Source: Balanoglossus misakiensis
Lineage: Eukaryota > Hemichordata
Direction of reading: 5' to 3'
DNA length: 64,000 bases
NCBI GenBank assembly: GCA_040954595.2
Contig: CM082585.2
Span: forward strand, 9,362,001-9,426,000
This document shows positions 49,801 to 63,190 of this stretch, piece by piece. Made by a program: the position numbers and the translations under genes. The stretch's first letter is position 1; each line of letters opens with the position of its first letter. The notes below the pieces were generated by a model that worked only from the letters and a program-made list of their open reading frames with translations, was not told where the DNA came from and did not search any database.

Positions 49801-52800
49801 TCATTTTTTGAAAAAACCATGGGTTATAGCTCAGGAAAATGTTGAAAAATCGACGATTTTTCGACTTTGCGAATTTTCAAAATTTGGTCATTTTTTGAAA
49901 AAACCATGGGTTATAGCTCAGGAAAATGTTGAAAAATCGACGATTTTTCGACTTTGCGAATTTTCAAAATTTGGTCATTTTTTGAAAAAACCATGGGTTA
50001 TAGCTCAGGAAAATGTTAAAAATCGACGATTTTTCGACTTTGCGAATTTTCAAAATTTGGTCATTTTTTGAAAAAACCATGGGTTATAGCTCAGGAAAAT
50101 GTTGAAAAATCGACGATTTTTCGACTTTGCGTATTTTCAAAATTTGGTCATTTTTTGAAAAAAACCATGGGTTATAGCTCAGGAAAATGTTGGAAAATCG
50201 ACGATTTTTCGACTTTGCGAATTTTCAAAATTTGGTCATTTTTTGAAAAAACCATGGGTTATAGCTCAGGAAAATGTTGGAAAATCGACGATTTTTCGAC
50301 TTTGCGAATTTTCAAAATTTGGTCATTTTTTGAAAAAACCATGGGTTATAGCTCAGGAAAATGTTGGAAAATCGACGATTTTTCGACTTTGCGTATTTTC
50401 AAAATTTGGTCATTTTTTGTAAAAAACCATGGGTTATAGCTCAGGAAAATGTTGAAAAATCGACGATTTTTCGACTTTGCGAATTTTCAAAATTTGGTCA
50501 TTTTTTGAAAAAACCATGGGTTATAGCTCAGGAAAATGTTGAAAAATCGACGATTTTTCGACTTTGCGAATTTTCAAAATTTGGTCATTTTTTGAAAAAA
50601 CCATGGGTTATAGCTCAGGAAAATGTTGAAAAATCGACGATTTTTCGACTTTGCGAATTTTCAAAATTTGGTCATTTTTTGAAAAAACCATGGGTTATAG
50701 CTCAGGAAAATGTTGAAAAATCGACGATTTTTCGACTTTGCGAATTTTCAAAATTTGGTCATTTTTTGAAAAAACCATGGGTTATAGCTCAGGAAAATGT
50801 TGAAAAATCGACGATTTTTCGACTTTGCGAATTTTCAAAATTTGGTCATTTTTTGAAAAAACCATGGGTTATAGCTCAGGAAAATGTTGAAAAATCGACG
50901 ATTTTTCGACTTTGCGAATTTTCAAAATTTGGTCATTTTTTGAAAAAACCATGGGTTATAGCTCAGGAAAATGTTGAAAAATCGACGATTTTTCGACTTT
51001 GCGAATTTTCAAAATTTGGTCATTTGTTGAAAAAACCATGGGTTATAGCTCAGGAAAATGTTGAAAAATCGACGATTTTTCGACTTTGCGTATTTTCAAA
51101 ATTTGGTCATTTTTTGAAAAAAACCATGGGTTATAGCTCAGGAAAATGTTGGAAAATCGACGATTTTTCGACTTTGCGAATTTTCAAAATTTGGTCATTT
51201 TTTGAAAAAACCATGGGTTATAGCTCAGGAAAATGTTGGAAAATCGACGATTTTTCGACTTTGCGAATTTTCAAAATTTGGTCATTTTTTGAAAAAACCA
51301 TGGGTTATAGCTCAGGAAAATGTTGGAAAATCGACGATTTTTCGACTTTGCGTATTTTCAAAATTTGGTCATTTTTTGTAAAAAACCATGGGTTATAGCT
51401 CAGGAAAATGTTGAAAAATCGACGATTTTTCGACTTTGCGAATTTTCAAAATTTGGTCATTTTTTGAAAAAACCATGGGTTATAGCTCAGGAAAATGTTG
51501 AAAAATCGACGATTTTTCGACTTTGCGAATTTTCAAAATTTGGTCATTTTTTGAAAAAACCATGGGTTATAGCTCAGGAAAATGTTGAAAAATCGACGAT
51601 TTTTCGACTTTGCGAATTTTCAAAATTTGGTCATTTTTTGAAAAAACCATGGGTTATAGCTCAGGAAAATGTTGAAAAATCGACGATTTTTCGACTTTGC
51701 GAATTTTCAAAATTTGGTCATTTTTTGAAAAAACCATGGGTTATAGCTCAGGAAAATGTTGAAAAATCGACGATTTTTCGACTTTGCGAATTTTCAAAAT
51801 TTGGTATTTTTTGAAAAAACCATGGGTTATAGCTCAGGAAAATGTTGAAAAATCGACGATTTTTCGACTTTGCGAATTTTCAAAATTTGGTCATTTTTTG
51901 AAAAAACCATGGGTTATAGCTCAGGAAAATGTTGAAAAATCGACGATTTTTCGACTTTGCGAATTTTCAAAATTTGGTCATTTTTTGAAAAAACCATGGG
52001 TTATAGCTCAGGAAAATGTTGAAAAATCGACGATTTTTCGACTTTGCGAATTTTCAAAATTTGGTCATTTTTTGAAAAAAACCATGGGTTATAGCTCAGG
52101 AAAATGTTGAAAAATCGACGATTTTTCGACTTTGCGAATTTTCAAAATTTGGTCATTTTTTGAAAAAACCATGGGTTATAGCTCAGGAAAATGTTGAAAA
52201 ATCGACGATTTTTCGACTTTGCGTATTTTCAAAATTTGGTCATTTTTTGAAAAAAACCATGGGTTATAGCTCAGGAAAATGTTGGAAAATCGACGATTTT
52301 TCGACTTTGCGAATTTTCAAAATTTGGTCATTTTTTGAAAAAACCATGGGTTATAGCTCAGGAAAATGTTGGAAAATCGACGATTTTTCGACTTTGCGAA
52401 TTTTCAAAATTTGGTCATTTTTTGAAAAAACCATGGGTTATAGCTCAGGAAAATGTTGGAAAATCGACGATTTTTCGACTTTGCGAATTTTCAAAATTTG
52501 GTCATTTTTTGAAAAAACCATGGGTTATAGCTCAGGAAAATGTTGGAAAATCGACGATTTTTCGACTTTGCGAATTTTCAAAATTTGGTCATTTTTTGAA
52601 AAAACCATGGGTTATAGCTCAGGAAAATGTTGGAAAATCGACGATTTTTCGACTTTGCGAATTTTCAAAATTTGGTCATTTTTTGAAAAAACCATGGGTT
52701 ATAGCTCAGGAAAATGTTGAAAAATCGACGATTTTTCGACTTTGCGAATTTTCAAAATTTGGTCATTTTTTGAAAAAAACCATGGGTTATAGCTCAGGAA

Positions 52801-55800
52801 AATGTTGAAAAATCGACGATTTTTCGACTTTGCGAATTTTCAAAATTTGGTCATTTTTTGAAAAAACCATGGGTTATAGCTCAGGAAAATGTTGAAAAAT
52901 CGACGATTTTTCGACTTTGCGAATTTTCAAAATTTGGTCATTTTTTGAAAAAACCATGGGTTATAGCTCAGGAAAATGTTGAAAAATCGACGATTTTTCG
53001 ACTTTGCGAATTTTCAAAATTTGGTCATTTTTTGAAAAAACCATGGGTTATAGCTCAGGAAAATGTTGAAAAATCGACGATTTTTCGACTTTGCGAATTT
53101 TCAAAATTTGGTCATTTTTTGAAAAAACCATGGGTTATAGCTCAGGAAAATGTTGAAAAATCGACGATTTTTCGACTTTGCGAATTTTCAAAATTTGGTC
53201 ATTTTTTGAAAAAAACCATGGGTTATAGCTCAGGAAAATGTTGAAAAATCGACGATTTTTCGACTTTGCGAATTTTCAAAATTTGGTCATTTTTTGAAAA
53301 AACCATGGGTTATAGCTCAGGAAAATGTTGAAAAATCGACGATTTTTCGACTTTGCGAATTTTCAAAATTTGGTCATTTTTTGAAAAAACCATGGGTTAT
53401 AGCTCAGGAAAATGTTGAAAAATCGACGATTTTTCGACTTTGCGAATTTTCAAAATTTGGTCATTTTTTGAAAAAACCATGGGTTATAGCTCAGGAAAAT
53501 GTTGAAAAATCGACGATTTTTCGACTTTGCGAATTTTCAAAATTTGGTCATTTTTTGAAAAAACCATGGGTTATAGCTCAGGAAAATGTTGAAAAATCGA
53601 CGATTTTTCGACTTTGCGAATTTTCAAAATTTGGTCATTTTTTGAAAAAACCATGGGTTATAGCTCAGGAAAATGTTGAAAAATCGACGATTTTTCGACT
53701 TTGCGAATTTTCAAAATTTGGTCATTTTTTGAAAAAACCATGGGTTATAGCTCAGGAAAATGTTGAAAAATCGACGATTTTTCGACTTTGCGAATTTTCA
53801 AAATTTGGTCATTTTTTGAAAAAAACCATGGGTTATAGCTCAGGAAAATGTTGAAAAATCGACGATTTTTCGACTTTGCGAATTTTCAAAATTTGGTCAT
53901 TTTTTGAAAAAAACCATGGGTTATAGCTCAGGAAAATGTTGAAAAATCGACGATTTTTCGACTTTGCGAATTTTCAAAATTTGGTCATTTTTTGAAAAAA
54001 ACCATGGGTTATAGCTCAGGAAAATGTTGAAAAATCGACGATTTTTCGACTTTGCGAATTTTCAAAATTTGGTCATTTTTTGAAAAAACCATGGGTTATA
54101 GCTCAGGAAAATGTTGAAAAATCGACGATTTTTCGACTTTGCGAATTTTCAAAATTTGGTCATTTTTTGAAAAAAACCATGGGTTATAGCTCAGGAAAAT
54201 GTTGAAAAATCGACGATTTTTCGACTTTGCGAATTTTCAAAATTTGGTCATTTTTTGAAAAAAACCATGGGTTATAGCTCAGGAAAATGTTGAAAAATCG
54301 ACGATTTTTCGACTTTGCGAATTTTCAAAATTTGGTCATTTTTTGAAAAAAACCATGGGTTATAGCTCAGGAAAATGTTGAAAAATCGACGATTTTTCGA
54401 CTTTGCGAATTTTCAAAATTTGGTCATTTTTTGAAAAAAACCATGGGTTATAGCTCAGGAAAATGTTGAAAAATCGACGATTTTTCGACTTTGCGAATTT
54501 TCAAAATTTGGTCATTTTTTGAAAAAACCATGGGTTATAGCTCAGGAAAATGTTGAAAAATCGACGATTTTTCGACTTTGCGAATTTTCAAAATTTGGTC
54601 ATTTTTTGAAAAAAACCATGGGTTATAGCTCAGGAAAATGTTGAAAAATCGACGATTTTTCGACTTTGCGAATTTTCAAAATTTGGTCATTTTTTGAAAA
54701 AACCATGGGTTATAGCTCAGGAAAATGTTGAAAAATCGACGATTTTTCGACTTTGCGAATTTTCAAAATTTGGTCATTTTTTGAAAAAACCATGGGTTAT
54801 AGCTCAGGAAAATGTTGAAAAATCGACGATTTTTCGACTTTGCGAATTTTCAAAATTTGGTCATTTTTTGAAAAAACCATGGGTTATAGCTCAGGAAAAT
54901 GTTGAAAAATCGACGATTTTTCGACTTTGCGAATTTTCAAAATTTGGTCATTTTTTGAAAAAACCATGGGTTATAGCTCAGGAAAATGTTGAAAAATCGA
55001 CGATTTTTCGACTTTGCGAATTTTCAAAATTTGGTCATTTTTTGAAAAAACCATGGGTTATAGCTCAGGAAAATGTTGAAAAATCGACGATTTTTCGACT
55101 TTGCGAATTTTCAAAATTTGGTCATTTTTTGAAAAAACCATGGGTTATAGCTCAGGAAAATGTTGAAAAATCGACGATTTTTCGACTTTGCGAATTTTCA
55201 AAATTTGGTCATTTTTTGAAAAAACCATGGGTTATAGCTCAGGAAAATGTTGAAAAATCGACGATTTTTCGACTTTGCGAATTTTCAAAATTTGGTCATT
55301 TTTTGAAAAAACCATGGGTTATAGCTCAGGAAAATGTTGAAAAATCGACGATTTTTCGACTTTGCGAATTTTCAAAATTTGGTCATTTTTTGAAAAAACC
55401 ATGGGTTATAGCTCAGGAAAATGTTGAAAAATCGACGATTTTTCGACTTTGCGAATTTTCAAAATTTGGTCATTTTTTGAAAAAACCATGGGTTATAGCT
55501 CAGGAAAATGTTGAAAAATCGACGATTTTTCGACTTTGCGAATTTTCAAAATTTGGTCATTTTTTGAAAAAAACCATGGGTTATAGCTCAGGAAAATGTT
55601 GAAAAATCGACGATTTTTCGACTTTGCGAATTTTCAAAATTTGGTCATTTTTTGAAAAAAACCATGGGTTATAGCTCAGGAAAATGTTGAAAAATCGACG
55701 ATTTTTCGACTTTGCGAATTTTCAAAATTTGGTCATTTTTTGAAAAAAACCATGGGTTATAGCTCAGGAAAATGTTGAAAAATCGACGATTTTTCGACTT

Positions 55801-58800
55801 TGCGAATTTTCAAAATTTGGTCATTTTTTGAAAAAACCATGGGTTATAGCTCAGGAAAATGTTGAAAAATCGACGATTTTTCGACTTCGCGAATTTTCAA
55901 AATTTGGTCATTTTTTGAAAAAACCATGGGTTATAGCTCAGGAAAATGTTGAAAAATCGACGATTTTTCGACTTTGCGAATTTTCAAAATTTGGTCATTT
56001 TTTGAAAAAACCATGGGTTATAGCTCAGGAAAATGTTGAAAAATCGACGATTTTTCGACTTTGCGAATTTTCAAAATTTGGTCATTTTTTGAAAAAACCA
56101 TGGGTTATAGCTCAGGAAAATGTTGAAAAATCGACGATTTTTCGACTTTGCGAATTTTCAAAATTTGGTCATTTTTTGAAAAAACCATGGGTTATAGCTC
56201 AGGAAAATGTTGAAAAATCGACGATTTTTCGACTTTGCGAATTTTCAAAATTTGGTCATTTTTTGAAAAAAACCATGGGTTATAGCTCAGGAAAATGTTG
56301 AAAAATCGACGATTTTTCGACTTTGCGAATTTTCAAAATTTGGTCATTTTTTGAAAAAAACCATGGGTTATAGCTCAGGAAAATGTTGAAAAATCGACGA
56401 TTTTTCGACTTTGCGAATTTTCAAAATTTGGTCATTTTTTGAAAAAAACTATGGGTTATAGCTCAGGAAAATGTTGAAAAATCGACGATTTTTCGACTTT
56501 GCGAATTTTCAAAATTTGGTCATTTTTTGAAAAAAACCATGGGTTATAGCTCAGGAAAATGTTGAAAAATCGACGATTTTTCGACTTTGCGAATTTTCAA
56601 AATTTGGTCATTTTTTGAAAAAAACCATGGGTTATAGCTCAGGAAAATGTTGAAAAATCGACGATTTTTCGACTTTGCGAATTTTCAAAATTTGGTCATT
56701 TTTTGAAAAAACCATGGGTTATAGCTCAGGAAAATGTTGAAAAATCGACGATTTTTCGACTTTGCGAATTTTCAAAATTTGGTCATTTTTTGAAAAAACC
56801 ATGGGTTATAGCTCAGGAAAATGTTGAAAAATCGACGATTTTTCGACTTCGCGAATTTTCAAAATTTGGTCATTTTTTGAAAAAACCATGGGTTATAGCT
56901 CAGGAAAATGTTGAAAAATCGACGATTTTTCGACTTCGCGAATTTTCAAAATTTGGTCATTTTTTGAAAAAACCATGGGTTATAGCTCAGGAAAATGTTG
57001 AAAAATCGACGATTTTTCGACTTCGCGAATTTTCAAAATTTGGTCATTTTTTGAAAAAACCATGGGTTATAGCTCAGGAAAATGTTGAAAAATCGACGAT
57101 TTTTCGACTTCGCGAATTTTCAAAATTTGGTCATTTTTTGAAAAAACCATGGGTTATAGCTCAGGAAAATGTTGAAAAATCGACGATTTTTCGACTTTGC
57201 GAATTTTCAAAATTTGGTCATTTTTTGAAAAAACCATGGGTTATAGCTCAGGAAAATGTTGAAAAATCGACGATTTTTCGACTTTGCGAATTTTCAAAAT
57301 TTGGTCATTTTTTGAAAAAACCATGGGTTATAGCTCAGGAAAATGTTGAAAAATCGACGATTTTTCGACTTTGCGAATTTTCAAAATTTGGTCATTTTTT
57401 GAAAAAACCATGGGTTATAGCTCAGGAAAATGTTGAAAAATCGACGATTTTTCGACTTTGCGAATTTTCAAAATTTGGTCATTTTTTGAAAAAACCATGG
57501 GTTATAGCTCAGGAAAATGTTGAAAAATCGACGATTTTTCGACTTTGCGAATTTTCAAAATTTGGTCATTTTTTGAAAAAACCATGGGTTATAGCTCAGG
57601 AAAATGTTGAAAAATCGACGATTTTTCGACTTTGCGAATTTTCAAAATTTGGTCATTTTTTGAAAAAACCATGGGTTATAGCTCAGGAAAATGTTGAAAA
57701 ATCGACGATTTTTCGACTTTGCGAATTTTCAAAATTTGGTCATTTTTTGAAAAAACCATGGGTTATAGCTCAGGAAAATGTTGAAAAATCGACGATTTTT
57801 CGACTTTGCGAATTTTCAAAATTTGGTCATTTTTTGAAAAAACCATGGGTTATAGCTCAGGAAAATGTTGAAAAATCGACGATTTTTCGACTTTGCGTAT
57901 TTTCAAAATTTGGTCATTTTTTGAAAAAAACCATGGGTTATAGCTCAGGAAAATGTTGAAAAATCGACGATTTTTCGACTTTGCGAATTTTCAAAATTTG
58001 GTCATTTTTTGAAAAAACCATGGGTTATAGCTCAGGAAAATGTTGAAAAATCGACGATTTTTCGACTTTGCGAATTTTCAAAATTTGGTCATTTTTTGAA
58101 AAAACCATGGGTTATAGCTCAGGAAAATGTTGAAAAATCGACGATTTTTCGACTTTGCGAATTTTCAAAATTTGGTCATTTTTTGAAAAAACCATGGGTT
58201 ATAGCTCAGGAAAATGTTGAAAAATGACGATTTTTCGACTTTGCGAATTTTCAAAATTTGGTCATTTTTTGAAAAAAACCATGGGTTATAGCTCAGGAAA
58301 ATGTTGAAAAATCGACGATTTTTCGACTTTGCGAATTTTCAAAATTTGGTCATTTTTTGAAAAAACCATGGGTTATAGCTCAGGAAAATGTTGAAAAATC
58401 GACGATTTTTCGACTTTGCGAATTTTCAAAATTTGGTCATTTTTTGAAAAAACCATGGGTTATAGCTCAGGAAAATGTTGAAAAATCGACGATTTTTCGA
58501 CTTTGCGAATTTTCAAAATTTGGTCATTTTTTGAAAAAACCATGGGTTATAGCTCAGGAAAATGTTGAAAAATCGACGATTTTTCGACTTTGCGAATTTT
58601 CAAAATTTGGTCATTTTTTAAAAAAACCATGGGTTATAGCTCAGGAAAATGTTGAAAAATCGACGATTTTTCGACTTTGCGAATTTTCAAAATTTGGTCA
58701 TTTTTTGAAAAAACCATGGGTTATAGCTCAGGAAAATGTTGAAAAATCGACGATTTTTCGACTTTGCGAATTTTCAAAATTTGGTCATTTTTTGAAAAAA

Positions 58801-59690
58801 CCATGGGTTATAGCTCAGGAAAATGTTGAAAAATCGACGATTTTTCGACTTTGCGAATTTTCAAAATTTGGTCATTTTTTGAAAAAACCATGGGTTATAG
58901 CTCAGGAAAATGTTGAAAAATCGACGATTTTTCGACTTTGCGAATTTTCAAAATTTGGTCATTTTTTGAAAAAACCATGGGTTATAGCTCAGGAAAATGT
59001 TGAAAAATCGACGATTTTTCGACTTTGCGAATTTTCAAAATTTGGTCATTTTTTGAAAAAACCATGGGTTATAGCTCAGGAAAATGTTGAAAAATCGACG
59101 ATTTTTCGACTTTGCGAATTTTCAAAATTTGGTCATTTTTTGAAAAAAACCATGGGTTATAGCTCAGGAAAATGTTGAAAAATCGACGATTTTTCGACTT
59201 TGCGAATTTTCAAAATTTGGTCATTTTTTGAAAAAAACCATGGGTTATAGCTCAGGAAAATGTTGAAAAATCGACGATTTTTCGACTTTGCGAATTTTCA
59301 AAATTTGGTCATTTTTTGAAAAAACCATGGGTTATAGCTCAGGAAAATGTTGAAAAATCGACGATTTTTCGACTTTGCGAATTTTCAAAATTTGGTCATT
59401 TTTTGAAAAAAACCATGGGTTATAGCTCAGGAAAATGTTGAAAAATCGACGATTTTTCGACTTTGCGAATTTTCAAAATTTGGTCATTTTTTGAAAAAAC
59501 CATGGGTTATAGCTCAGGAAAATGTTGAAAAATCGACGATTTTTCGACTTTGCGAATTTTCAAAATTTGGTCATTTTTTGAAAAAACCATGGGTTATAGC
59601 TCAGGAAAATGTTGAAAAATCGACGATTTTTCGACTTTGCGAATTTTCAAAATTTGGTCATTTTTTGAAAAAAATCATGGGTTATAGCTC
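46850..59690 (+). repeat. Core 87-bp satellite array (about 147 units)
   Basis: A tandem array of nearly identical 87-bp units, all in one orientation, spans about 12.8 kb. Each unit contains CCATGGGTTATAGCTCAGG, the inverted-repeat region AAAAATCG-A-CGATTTTT, CGACTTTGCGAA and an A-rich and T-rich junction. Common variants are 88-bp units with one extra A in the A-run, GTCG/GTTG/GTTGG before the palindrome, TGCGTA versus TGCGAA, and TTCGCG. Variants cluster in neighbouring units, showing local homogenisation. Two forward frames lack stop codons in the 87-bp unit, so long repetitive frames (up to 770 codons, 29-residue period) appear; these are not credible genes. Each unit has several CpGs despite being AT-rich. 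Confidence 0.97.
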
Positions 59691-61680
59691 ATAAAAACTG
59701 TCAAAAAATGACCAATTCCCGACTTCCTGACTTTTAGTGATTTTGTCATTTTTGAACATTTTTCATGGGTTATAGCTCATGAAAATATTTAAAAAATGAC
59801 AAATTCTCGACTTTGTAAATTTAAACATTTTTGGCATTTTCATATCATATGCATGGGTTACAACACATACACGCTCAAAAAATGACAAATTCTCGACTTT
59901 GTAAATTTTAACATTTTTGGCATTTTCATGTCATATGCATGGGTTACAACACATTTACGCTCAAAAAATGACAAATTCTCGACTTTGTAAATGTTAAAAT
60001 TTTTGGCATTTTAATGTCATATGCATGGGTTATAGCACATACACGCTCAAAAAATGACAAATTCTCGACTTTGTAAATTTTAACATTTTTGGCATTTTCA
60101 TGTCATATGCATGGGTTATAGCACATACACGCTCAAAAAATGACAAATTCTCGACTTAGTGAATTTTGACATTTTTGGCATTTTCATGTCATATGCATGG
60201 GTTATAGCACATACACGCTCAAAAACTGACAAATTCTCGACTTTGTGAATTTTAACATTTTTGGCATTTTCATGTCACATGCATGGGTTACAACACATTT
60301 ACGCTCAAAAAATGACAAATTCTCGACTTTGTAAATTTTGACATTTTTGGCATTTTCATGTCACATGCATGGGTTACAACACATTTACGCTCAAAAAATG
60401 ACAAATTCTCGACTTTGTAAATTTTAACATTTTTGGCATTTTCATGTCATATGCATGGGTTATAGCACATACACGCTCAAAAAATGACAAATTCTCGACT
60501 TAGTGAATTTTGACATTTTTGGCATTTTCATGTCATATGCATGGGTTATAGCACATACACGCTCAAAAACTGACAAATTCTCGACTTTGTGAATTTTGAC
60601 AGTTTTGGCATTTTCATGTCACATGCATGGGTTACAACACATTTACGCTCAAAAAATGACAAATTCTTGACTTTGTAAATTTTAACATTTTTGGCATTTT
60701 CATGTCACATGCATGGGTTACAACACATTTACGCTCAAAAAATGACAAATTCTCGACTTTGTAAATTTTAACATTTTTGGCATTTTCATGTCACATGCAT
60801 GGGTTACAACACATTTACGCTCAAAAAATGACAAATTCTCGACTTTGTAAATTTTAACATTTTTGGCATTTTCATGTCATATACATGGGTTATAGCACAT
60901 ACACGCTCAAAAACTGACAAATTCTCGACTTTGTAAATGTTAAAATTTTTGGCATTTTCATGTCACATGCATGGGTTACAACACATTTACGCTCAAAAAA
61001 TGACAAATTCTCGACTTTGTAAATTTTAACATTTTTGGCATTTTCATGTCATATACATGGGTTATAGCACATACACGCTCAAAAACTGACAAATTCTCGA
61101 CTTTGTAAATGTTAAAATTTTTGGCATTTTAATGTCATATGCATGGGTTATAGCACATACACGCTCAAAAAATGACAAATTCTCGACTTTGTAAATTTTA
61201 ACATTTTTGGCATTTTCATGTCACATGCATGGGTTACAACACATTTACGCTCAAAAAATGACAAATTCTCGACTTTGTAAATTTTAACATTTTTGGCATT
61301 TTCATGTCATATACATGGGTTATAGCACATACACGCTCAAAAACTGACAAATTCTCGACTTTGTAAATGTTAAAATTTTTGGCATTTTAATGTCATATGC
61401 ATGGGTTATAGCACATACACGCTCAAAAAATGACAAATTCTCGACTTTGTAAATTTTAACATTTTTGGCATTTTAATGTCATATGCATGGGTTATAGCAC
61501 ATACACGCTCAAAAAATGACAAATTCTCGACTTAGTGAATTTTGACAGTTTTGGCAATTTCATGTCATATGCATGGGTTACAGCACATACACGCTCAAAA
61601 AATGACAAACTCTCGACTTTGTGTGAATGTTGACATTTTAAGCATTGTCATGTCTTATGCATGAGTTACAGCACATTTAC
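59691..61680 (+). repeat. Right-flank 86-bp satellite family (about 23 units)
   Basis: Related but distinct monomers of about 86 bp contain ATGACAAATTCTCGACTTTG, CATTTTTGGCATTTTCATGT and GCATGGGTTATAGCACATAC followed by ACGCTC. Alternating sub-variants (TAGCACATACACG / CAACACATTTACG, AAATGTTAAAA / AAATTTTAACA) indicate two- to several-unit higher-order structure. The first copies (59691-59815) are intermediates that keep GCTCAT(G/A)AAAA as in the MITE spacer. Confidence 0.95.
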
Positions 61681-63190
61681 CACGAAATTTCCATGTGACA
61701 AACCGAAGGCGCAGACCACGTGCATGCACAGGTAATCTTCCACACGCTGGAATATACGCAGAGATTTTAAGTGTTTCTCTTAAACTACGTCAAAAATCCC
61801 CTCACAATCAGGTTCGGATTGCATTAATGGCGCGTCCGCTGACAAGGTGCTGCCTGTTCCCGCTAAAGGGTTCCTTGGTAGTTGTCTCATTTGTTCCATG
61901 TTCGATGTTCGGACTTGTCCGGGATAGTAGCGTGGGCGCCGCCATGTTCCACAATCTGACCTTTGTCCTTATCAATGACGTAATATTCACGCCCATTGAT
62001 TGGTCAAGTCTGCTATGCACCAAACTTCATCACACCTGTCGACAGATAAACGACTGTTTTACTCTGCAAAAATCAAGCAAAAAATTATTCTGAACAGCAA
62101 AATTATTGTTGCAGGTCATATCCAGGAATGCTATCACTTTTCATTTCAGTAACATACGTATTTGAAAATATCATCACTATATCTAGGCCCTACTACAGAA
62201 CTTCTTAAATGATTTAACCATTCCTCTCAATAGCATGGACGACGTTTCAGAGTTTAAATTCAATTCAAAATGGTAAACCAATACCCACAACCTGCCAGGG
62301 TGTAAAGGTCGCGTAAGGATCGTGAAAATGGTTCTATTAATAGTGGTTCCGCGCTGAAAACTCCGCATACCTCCATGGCCGAGGGCACTGACCGGTCATA
62401 TGTTGGGGATTAGGCTACTAGGCAAAGTCGTATTTTTGGCCATTGTTCCAGTTGATAAGTTACTTATGTTGTTCTGTGCACTGAAACACGCGTCGAATAT
62501 CAATTTTGGCCTTGTTTCTGGAAATTTAAATCGAAGACATGTTCCCTGTCTCCCAACCCTATAAATAATGAATGTGCCTATTATCTGGACGATCTTCGTA
62601 AGCAAGCAGTGGTTGCGGATCGGATGATTTTCCTATTGTGACGTAGGAGTATTCTCTTTTTATATACCTGGAGCAAATCATTAAAGTTTATGGGGAGCGG
62701 AGGGTGGATGACTTATTGTAGGAGCTTGTTCATCACTTATTAGTGGAGAAAGGGACAGATATTGTTCTAAATATTTGTATTGATATCACGTGATTTTTTC
62801 TGCATCTTTGTACGCAGAACACTGCAGTACGGAGAGTTTGTACAAAATCTTATCCTCAGCTAGACACAGTTTTCTTTGGGTTCCGGGGTATAGCCCAAGT
62901 AAGGTCATTCCACAAAGTCTATCATGAGACATGACGTATATATATAAAATATGCGCAGCCCATTGTTAAAGAATGAAATGCCCTGTCCATTGTTTTCAAT
63001 GTCGCAAATGATGATATATGTGTCTTCTAGCCCTCCCCCGAGAATTCAAATGGTTGTGCCCTCTCTTTACACAAGTTAGCATATATGACATATATGCTGA
63101 CAGGCGACACTGCTATAACAAAGGTTCCGAGGACGAGTCGTATAGGTTTCACCACTGACTGAGGAAAGGGTGCGTACATATGAGTCCGTC
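61681..63190. other. Interval between satellite and the partial dioxygenase gene
   Basis: No supported exon. A 132-codon plus-strand frame near 61695-62093 has no domain signal. The region carries the upstream sequence of the gene that follows. Confidence 0.4.

Noticed and set aside
46835-59694. Many long forward open frames with 29-residue periodicity
   Set aside because: They are the satellite read in frame. They shift frame at every 88-bp unit, have no upstream exon or domain, and occur in two frames at once.
46850-61680. CRISPR-like array
   Set aside because: Units are contiguous with no unique spacers, and the surrounding genes are eukaryotic and intron-containing.
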